Source of the DNA: Fibrobacter sp. UWP2
GTDB lineage: Bacteria > Fibrobacterota > Fibrobacteria > Fibrobacterales > Fibrobacteraceae
Direction: 5' to 3'
Length of the DNA: 64,000 nt
Assembly: GCF_900141705.1 (NCBI RefSeq)
Contig: NZ_FQYM01000002.1
Span: 62,001-126,000, forward strand
Each line of letters opens with the position of its first letter. Position 1 is the first letter of the stretch. The translations under genes were made by a program, and so were the position numbers. Below, one piece after another: positions 59,140 through 64,000 of the stretch. The notes beneath the pieces were generated by a model. That model did no database searches. It saw only the letters and a list, made by a program, of their open reading frames with translations, and was not told the origin of the DNA.

Positions 59140-59230
59140 TGAACGACCAATAAAATACATAAAAAAACGTTTTTTGTCATAAAAAAACGCTTTTTTTCGC
59201 AAAAAAATTTTTTTTCGCAGCTACAAACGC
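59140..59230. other. A/T-tract cluster between rho and folK
   Basis: Three successive units of about 20 bases pair an A-run with a T-run (AAAAAAACGTTTTTT, AAAAAAACGCTTTTTTT, AAAAAAATTTTTTTT), separated by GTCAT or CGC. They give strong intrinsic curvature and small AT hairpins. The divergent rho and folK promoters flank the cluster. I see no coding sequence in 59001-59296. Confidence 0.6.
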
Positions 59231-59284
59231 AAAAACAACAAGTTTTTGCCGTTTTGGTGTCAAATTCTATATTGGCAGAATATC

Positions 59285-59292
59285 TATATTAG
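59285..59292 (+). promoter_or_regulatory. TATATTAG promoter box of folK
   Basis: The box lies four bases before the GTG start at 59297; a second TATATTGG lies 20 bases further upstream. Either gives a very short leader. Confidence 0.4.
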
Positions 59293-59296
59293 GAAC

Positions 59297-59806
59297 GTGG
59301 AATCTTTGGAAAGAGTATTTATTGCCTTGGGCAGCAACCTCGCTCCCCGCTCTAAGCGTTTGGCTGAAGGGCGCGATATGTTGCACCGCATTGCCAGTGG
59401 TGGTTGGCTCGAGAGCCCCATCTACGAGACTCCACCCGTCGGTCCGGCCGGTCAGGGACCATATTTTAACCAGGTCGTGAGTTTTTGGTACTCGGGAACC
59501 CCGAAACAGCTGCTGTATTACCTCAAGGGGGCCGAGCTCTTGCTGGGCCGCAAGCCCCGCGGGCACTGGAATTCCAGGGAAATAGACCTCGATTTGCTCT
59601 ACTTTGGCAACCAGAAGGCGTCTGGTCGCCCCACGATCCCGCACGTAGAGATCCCGAACAGGCAGTTTGTGCTTGTTCCGCTGAACGATATTGCACCCGA
59701 TTGGCAGGACCCGCTGCGCATGTGCCCGGTCAAGGACCTGCTGGCCGACTTACTTTCACGGGAAGATAAAATCCCGTTCCGCACCATCACTGGGGAGGAA
59801 CCGTAA
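59297..59806 (+). CDS. folK: 2-amino-4-hydroxy-6-hydroxymethyldihydropteridine pyrophosphokinase
   Basis: Folate synthesis enzyme that pyrophosphorylates the pterin before coupling to p-aminobenzoate. It is 169 aa from GTG at 59297. Family motifs are FIALGSNLAPRSKRL, SPIYETPPVG, the PYFNQVV strand, GRKPRGHWNSREIDLDLLYFG and the final IPHVEIPNRQFVLVPLNDIAP, seen in parts. The GTG is supported by the family start and a nearby promoter box; the in-frame ATG at 59246 is too far upstream. It overlaps the kinase gene by one base (TAATG). Confidence 0.94.
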   Translation: MESLERVFIALGSNLAPRSKRLAEGRDMLHRIASGGWLESPIYETPPVGPAGQGPYFNQVVSFWYSGTPKQLLYYLKGAELLLGRKPRGHWNSREIDLDLLYFGNQKASGRPTIPHVEIPNRQFVLVPLNDIAPDWQDPLRMCPVKDLLADLLSREDKIPFRTITGEEP

Positions 59807-60459
59807 TGCTTACCGACAAGGGCGTACACTTTTTAGCCATTGAAGGCGTCATCGGGGTGGGCAAGACCACTCTGGCGCGCATCATCGCCGAGCGCTGGAA
59901 TGCCATGTGCATCGAGGAAAATTACGAAGAGAACCCCTTCCTCGAAAAATTTTACGAGAATCGGGATGCCTATGCCTTCCAGACCCAGCTGTTCTTTTTG
60001 CTGGACCGCCACAAGCAGCTGCAGAACTCGGCCTTGCAGAGCGACCTGTTCCACGATCTTTTGGTAAGCGACTACACCTACGACAAGGACCAGATTTTTG
60101 CCTCGCAGAACCTTACGAACGACAGCGAGTACGCCATGTACGAGGCTGTGTCCAAGGCCTTGAGCCGCGACATGCCCAAGCCGGACCTGGTCGTCTATTT
60201 GCAGGCGAGCATCCCGACGCTCCTTGCCCGCATCAAGAGCCGTGGCCGCGTCATGGAAAAGTCCATCGAGGGCAATTACCTCAAGGATCTGCAGGCGCGC
60301 TACGATCACCATTTTTGGCACTATCACGATGCGCCGGTGCTGATCATCAACACCGACAACATCGACTTTGTGCACAATGAGAGCCATTTGCAGATGGTTC
60401 TGAACGCCATTGCGGAGTGCCCGCAACAAACCACATATTTTGTCCCCGAAGGAAAATAA
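59806..60459 (+). CDS. deoxynucleoside kinase
   Basis: Salvage kinase of the dGK/dCK/dAK family, which phosphorylates deoxynucleosides. It is 217 aa. It has the P-loop EGVIGVGKTTLA, the ENPFLEKFYEN segment typical of bacterial dAK/dGK, FFLLDRHKQL, SDYTYDKDQIFA with the DRS-like motif region and the LID Arg-rich RIKSRGRVMEKSIE. GGGGAGG precedes the ATG. It is coupled to folK; folK-dnk-panC is a gene order seen in several FCB genomes as far as I recall. Confidence 0.9.
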   Translation: MLTDKGVHFLAIEGVIGVGKTTLARIIAERWNAMCIEENYEENPFLEKFYENRDAYAFQTQLFFLLDRHKQLQNSALQSDLFHDLLVSDYTYDKDQIFASQNLTNDSEYAMYEAVSKALSRDMPKPDLVVYLQASIPTLLARIKSRGRVMEKSIEGNYLKDLQARYDHHFWHYHDAPVLIINTDNIDFVHNESHLQMVLNAIAECPQQTTYFVPEGK

Positions 60460-60472
60460 AAAGGTAATAGTA

Positions 60473-61324
60473 ATGCAGATTATCAAGTCAATCGATGCCC
60501 TGCGCGCCGCAGTGAAACCGCTCGCCATGCAGGGTAAAACAATTGGTCTCGTCCCTACGATGGGAGCCCTCCATGACGGTCATGGCGCGCTCATCAAGGA
60601 GTCCGTGAAAAATTGCGATGTGACAGTGGTGAGTGTGTTTTTAAACCCCATCCAGTTTGGCAAGAACGAGGATTTGGACAAGTACCCCAAGCGCCTGGAA
60701 GCCGACGCCAAGTTGGCAGAATCGCTGGGCGCTGACTTTGTGTTTGCCCCGAGTGTCGCCGAAATGTACCCCGATGGCGATCCGCTTACCTTGGTCCGCG
60801 ACGAGACCCTCGAAAGCATGTATTGCGGCGCTTACCGCCCGGGACACTTCCGTGGTGTGCTGACGGTTGTATCTAAGTTGTTCTTGATTTCGGGCGCGAA
60901 CCACGCCTACTTTGGCGAGAAGGACTACCAGCAGGTGTTCCTCATCGAACGCATGGTCCGCGACCTCAACTTCGACATACAGATTCACCGCGTAAAGATT
61001 GTGCGCGAGGCTTCGGGCCTTGCCCTCTCTAGCAGGAACGAGTACCTCACGGACTTGGAACGCTCCCAGGCGCTGAGCATCAGCACCGGTTTAAAGCAGG
61101 CGAAGGAAACCTTTGAAAAGGGGGAACGCCGTGTGGCTGTGCTGCGTGACGTGGTCATCAAGTCCATTTTAGGCAACCGCGGCCAGGTGCAGTACGTGGA
61201 AGTCGTAAACCAGAAGGACTTGCAAAAGTTCAATGGCGCATTGCGCGAAGAAGACAAGGTCGTGATTCTGGTCGCGGCGTTCTTTGGCAAAACCCGCCTC
61301 ATTGACAACATTGAGCTGAACTAA
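60473..61324 (+). CDS. panC: pantothenate synthetase
   Basis: Joins pantoate and beta-alanine with ATP to make pantothenate, the precursor of coenzyme A. It is 283 aa from the ATG at 60473. It contains GLVPTMGALHDGHGALI with the HxGH nucleotide site, VFLNPIQFGKNEDLDKYP, HFRGVLTVVSKL, YFGEKDYQQ and the late REASGLALSSRNEYL, where KMSKS-like residues lie. AAGG precedes the start. It ends the folK-dnk-panC run and is followed by a strong terminator. panB and panD are not nearby. Confidence 0.95.
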   Translation: MQIIKSIDALRAAVKPLAMQGKTIGLVPTMGALHDGHGALIKESVKNCDVTVVSVFLNPIQFGKNEDLDKYPKRLEADAKLAESLGADFVFAPSVAEMYPDGDPLTLVRDETLESMYCGAYRPGHFRGVLTVVSKLFLISGANHAYFGEKDYQQVFLIERMVRDLNFDIQIHRVKIVREASGLALSSRNEYLTDLERSQALSISTGLKQAKETFEKGERRVAVLRDVVIKSILGNRGQVQYVEVVNQKDLQKFNGALREEDKVVILVAAFFGKTRLIDNIELN

Positions 61325-61340
61325 GACTTTTGAACAAAAA

Positions 61341-61367
61341 AACGCCCTGTCGGGGCGTTTTTTTTGT
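61341..61367. terminator. terminator after panC
   Basis: AACGCCC (61341-61347) pairs with GGGCGTT (61353-61359), with an A-run before and TTTTTTTG after, so it can also serve the convergent cyclase gene. Confidence 0.9.
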
Positions 61368-61380
61368 TTGAACTAGGGGC

Positions 61381-64000
61381 TTATTTGCTGGTGGCGGTAA
61401 ATACGCCGTCCCATGTTTCGCCCGGGGCGACAGGCGGGTTGACCTTGTAGTTCTCGCAGCGCTGGATGTACACGAGGCTCGGGCAGGTCTTGCTGCCGGG
61501 GTCGCGTTCGGGTAGGTGCGGTTCGTATTCGAGGCACGCCTTGAACAGTTCAATGGCCTTGTCCCATTCCATGGCGAGGTAGGCGGCACGGGCCTGTTCC
61601 CAGATTTCCACGAGCTTTTTGAGGTTTGCTTCGTTGGCGCAGCCTGACTTTTCGAGCAGTTCGAACGTCTTGACGGGGAGGCTCTTGCCGACCACGCGGA
61701 TGGTGTCGAGCGAGCGGTAAATGAAGTGCCCTTCTTGCAAATCCTTTTGCGTGTCTTCGCTAATTTGAATGTAGGCGCCGTATTGCTTGGCTGCACTTTC
61801 CAGGCGGGCAGCTAGGTTCACGGCGTCGCCCATCATGGTGTAGTTCTTGCGCATCGAGGAACCCATGTTTCCCGTCACGATGTCTCCGGAGTTGATACCG
61901 ATGCGCATGTGCATGTCGTGGACGACCTTGGGCCAGCGGTTTCCTTCGGCGGCCCATTTTTTGCGGAGCCCCATGAGCTTGGTCTGCATGTCAACGGCCG
62001 AGTCGCAAGCGCTTTGGGCGTGGTTCTCCAGGGGCATCGGCGCACCAAAGAACGCGATGATGGCATCGCCTTCGTACTTGTCGAGTGTGCCTTTGTTGCT
62101 TAGGAGGGTGTCGGTCATGGCAGTCAAGTATTCATTCAGGAGGTCAACGAGCTTACTCGGGTCGCCGATTTTCTCGGAGAAGGTGGAAAAACTTGCGATG
62201 TCGGTAAAGTAGGCGGTGATGTTCGACTTGGTGCCACCCAGGGTCGGCATAATCTCGTTGTTCACCATTTCGTCTATCAACTCGGGAGAAATGTACTGTT
62301 TGAACGCGTTGTTCAAGAAGCTCTTCTCCTTGGATTCGTAGTAGAACTGCACAATTAGGGCGGCGATGTTGGTGAGCAATATGGCAAGGAGCTGCTTGGA
62401 TACGCCCAGGTACAGCCCTTGCACAAAGAAGTTGTAGGCGACAATGGTGTAAGCTCCCATCAAAGCGATGCATATCATTATAGAAATGAAGCTTCTAATG
62501 TAGAGGCCTATGAATAGGCAGAACAGCGCCAGCAAAATGACCATAATTTGCTGGTAGTGCTCGTCGAGGAATACGAGGAACTTGTTGTTCAGGATGTTCT
62601 GGAGGATTGTGGCGTGAACCAGCACACCGGGGTAGTGTTCTTCGTGCGGTCCCGAAACAAAGTCAAACATGGCTGTAGCCGCGGAGCCCAGGATGAATGT
62701 CTTGCCCTGGTAGAAGCCGGCGTCAATGCGGTGCTTTAACACATCGTAGTAAGACACATGCTGGAAACTGCGCTTGGCTTCGCTGGTGTTGTAACGGCTC
62801 TGGTAGTTGACCAGGTAACGTCCGTACTTGTCGATGGGGACTCGCTTTACATTGCCAAAGCGGAATTCTTCACCGGGCTTAAGAGCCTCGATTTTATCCA
62901 TGGAGGTATTGATGATGTCTCGCAACACGTCGGAACTCAAGATGACCAAGTTGGATTTCCATTCCTTGCTGTTGAAGTCGTAACGGATGTCCATGTCCAA
63001 CGACAAATGGAGTGCATTGCCGTTTGGCATGTTGGCGATGGTGTCGGCATAGAATTTTAGGGTTTTGACCACATAGGGCGTAATGAGAACCTCGTCCTCC
63101 TCCTCGGTATCGGTCAACAAAAAGCGGTTCTTTTCGGTGGAGTCCCGTGCAAGCGTCATGTTCTCGGCAACGTCCTTGGGCTCGAATCCTTCCAGTTCGT
63201 TGAACACATTGGTGTCGAGCTCCATGGCAGTCTTGGAAAGGTTCTCGGTGAGAATTTGTCCTTCGAAACTTTCAATAGTGATGACGCCATCGTTGTCCTT
63301 GTTGACCACGATCTTCGAGGAAACATCAATGAATTCCTGCTTTCTCTTGTTCTTGGGCGTTTTCTTGAGTTTTTCGTTGTTCGCCTTGATTTTTTCTTGC
63401 AGCGCGATGAACATGGGGTAGGTGAAGCGCGGGAAGGTGGTGTGCAACACTCCCGCAGAGTCACGGTATATGCCAAAGGGCTTGCCGATGTCAATGTACT
63501 TGCCCATCTTGATCTTTACGTTCTCCGGCTTTTGGTGGTAGAGGTGGAGAACCGTCATGAGGGACATCGTGGTGTAAATCTTAATCTGGTCGTCGGTCAG
63601 GGTGGAATCCAGTTCCTTGTTGGGGAATTTGTACAGCATCGACACGCGGCGTTCCACGCCGTCGTCATCGGGGTAGGCGTTGACGGTGCCAAAGAACTTG
63701 CTGGCGTGTGTCAATTCGGGGAACACGTTGTCGAGAATGTCCTTGGATTCAATGTATTCGGGGTGGTCCACCTGGCTCATTTCCAGAGTGGATCCGTAAC
63801 CAATGCTTTTGGCACGTTCCACGCCGCTGAGCGGTCGCCATACGGTTTCGTACTGGTAGTTGGTCCATTCGCTCATGTCGTAGCAAATGATGGTGTTCTT
63901 GCTCTCTTGCACCGCTTGCACGAGCATGGAATCAAAATTGTAGTGGGCGCGGATGGAGTTGTAGAGAGAAGAATCCAGGTCCAGATCCGATTTCTTGGCG
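61381..64000 (-). CDS. CHASE2-domain class III adenylate cyclase (partial, 5' end outside window)
   Basis: Membrane sensor enzyme that makes cAMP, at least 872 aa with the frame open to the right edge; the ATG at 63927 is internal. The N-terminal part is a CHASE2-type extracellular sensor interrupted by a charged insert (EKIKANNEKLKKTPKNKRK). Three or four membrane helices follow, near LVFLDEHYQQIMVILLALF, seen in parts. The catalytic domain shows FTDIASFSTFSEKIGD (first metal Asp), LDKYEGDAIIAFFGAP (specificity Lys and second Asp) and MMGDAVNLAARLES (specificity Asp, Asn and Arg), which point to ATP rather than GTP. The C-terminal 80 residues are TPR-like. Confidence 0.92.
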   Translation of the reverse strand, partial: AKKSDLDLDSSLYNSIRAHYNFDSMLVQAVQESKNTIICYDMSEWTNYQYETVWRPLSGVERAKSIGYGSTLEMSQVDHPEYIESKDILDNVFPELTHASKFFGTVNAYPDDDGVERRVSMLYKFPNKELDSTLTDDQIKIYTTMSLMTVLHLYHQKPENVKIKMGKYIDIGKPFGIYRDSAGVLHTTFPRFTYPMFIALQEKIKANNEKLKKTPKNKRKQEFIDVSSKIVVNKDNDGVITIESFEGQILTENLSKTAMELDTNVFNELEGFEPKDVAENMTLARDSTEKNRFLLTDTEEEDEVLITPYVVKTLKFYADTIANMPNGNALHLSLDMDIRYDFNSKEWKSNLVILSSDVLRDIINTSMDKIEALKPGEEFRFGNVKRVPIDKYGRYLVNYQSRYNTSEAKRSFQHVSYYDVLKHRIDAGFYQGKTFILGSAATAMFDFVSGPHEEHYPGVLVHATILQNILNNKFLVFLDEHYQQIMVILLALFCLFIGLYIRSFISIMICIALMGAYTIVAYNFFVQGLYLGVSKQLLAILLTNIAALIVQFYYESKEKSFLNNAFKQYISPELIDEMVNNEIMPTLGGTKSNITAYFTDIASFSTFSEKIGDPSKLVDLLNEYLTAMTDTLLSNKGTLDKYEGDAIIAFFGAPMPLENHAQSACDSAVDMQTKLMGLRKKWAAEGNRWPKVVHDMHMRIGINSGDIVTGNMGSSMRKNYTMMGDAVNLAARLESAAKQYGAYIQISEDTQKDLQEGHFIYRSLDTIRVVGKSLPVKTFELLEKSGCANEANLKKLVEIWEQARAAYLAMEWDKAIELFKACLEYEPHLPERDPGSKTCPSLVYIQRCENYKVNPPVAPGETWDGVFTATSK

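Overview
The window is a compact, gene-dense stretch of a bacterial chromosome, almost certainly from Fibrobacter (F. succinogenes or a close relative). Three genes (544, 35453 and 47467) encode serine-linker lipoproteins ending in the Fibrobacter succinogenes major paralogous (FISUMP) domain. The gene at 32113 has the size and layout of the Fibrobacter endoglucanase F (CelF/Cel51A): carbohydrate-binding modules followed by a GH51 catalytic domain. Many starts are preceded by a Bacteroidetes-like TAnnTTTG promoter box, as expected for the FCB group. I found no rRNA, tRNA, CRISPR array, prophage or insertion sequence. No gene-free stretch exceeds 300 bases; the longest are 59001-59296 and 25970-26197.

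Layout. 1-4774: riboflavin genes (ribD end, ribE, ribBA, ribH) interrupted by one FISUMP lipoprotein, then nusB. 4777-11224: a surface-glycan or protein-glycosylation run made of a DUF2723 membrane protein and three family-2 glycosyltransferases. 11323-15067: a Trm112-like protein, a large acidic TPR/repeat protein and PilT. 15098-19502: secreted endonuclease I, a small secreted peptide and protein, folC and xseA. 19601-21372: a DUF4398-like lipoprotein, an OmpA-family protein and an orphan Phd-type antitoxin. 21434-24818: a leucine attenuator, leuA, a small tail-anchored protein and an aminotransferase. 24866-26827: a GT4 glycosyltransferase, a strongly structured RNA and a membrane-anchored Arg-rich protein. 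26909-31076: rpiA, a SlyD-like isomerase, a metallophosphoesterase, rlmH and prfC. 31276-39599: a DsbA-like lipoprotein, celF, a FISUMP lipoprotein and glgB. 39742-43516: a thioesterase, a GIY-YIG nuclease flanked by inverted dispersed repeats, aldehyde dehydrogenase and sufB. 43686-51385: a phosphatase-like lipoprotein, topB carrying a repeat inside its reading frame, FISUMP, SDR, dCMP deaminase, tsaE and nspC. 51484-54917: a secreted protein, an iron/cobalamin-type ABC permease and ATPase, and a TraB/GumN lipoprotein. 54921-59000: a sigma-54 activator, proC and a Rho with an Asn-rich prion-like insert. 59297-64000: folK, deoxynucleoside kinase, panC and a CHASE2 adenylate cyclase cut by the window edge.

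Strongest observations. (1) A leucine attenuator upstream of leuA is complete: a 19-residue leader peptide with five Leu codons in seven, a rho-independent terminator, and a leader segment that can pair with the terminator's 5' arm. (2) A 141-nt candidate RNA at 25995-26135 folds as a closed four-way junction and starts exactly where the promoter predicts; I match it to no known class. (3) A dispersed palindromic repeat occurs in four copies, one in frame inside topB and two flanking a GIY-YIG nuclease gene in inverted orientation. (4) At least a dozen genes have the promoter box only 4-7 nt from the start codon, implying widespread leaderless mRNAs. (5) Rho carries a 54-residue Asn/Gln-rich segment.
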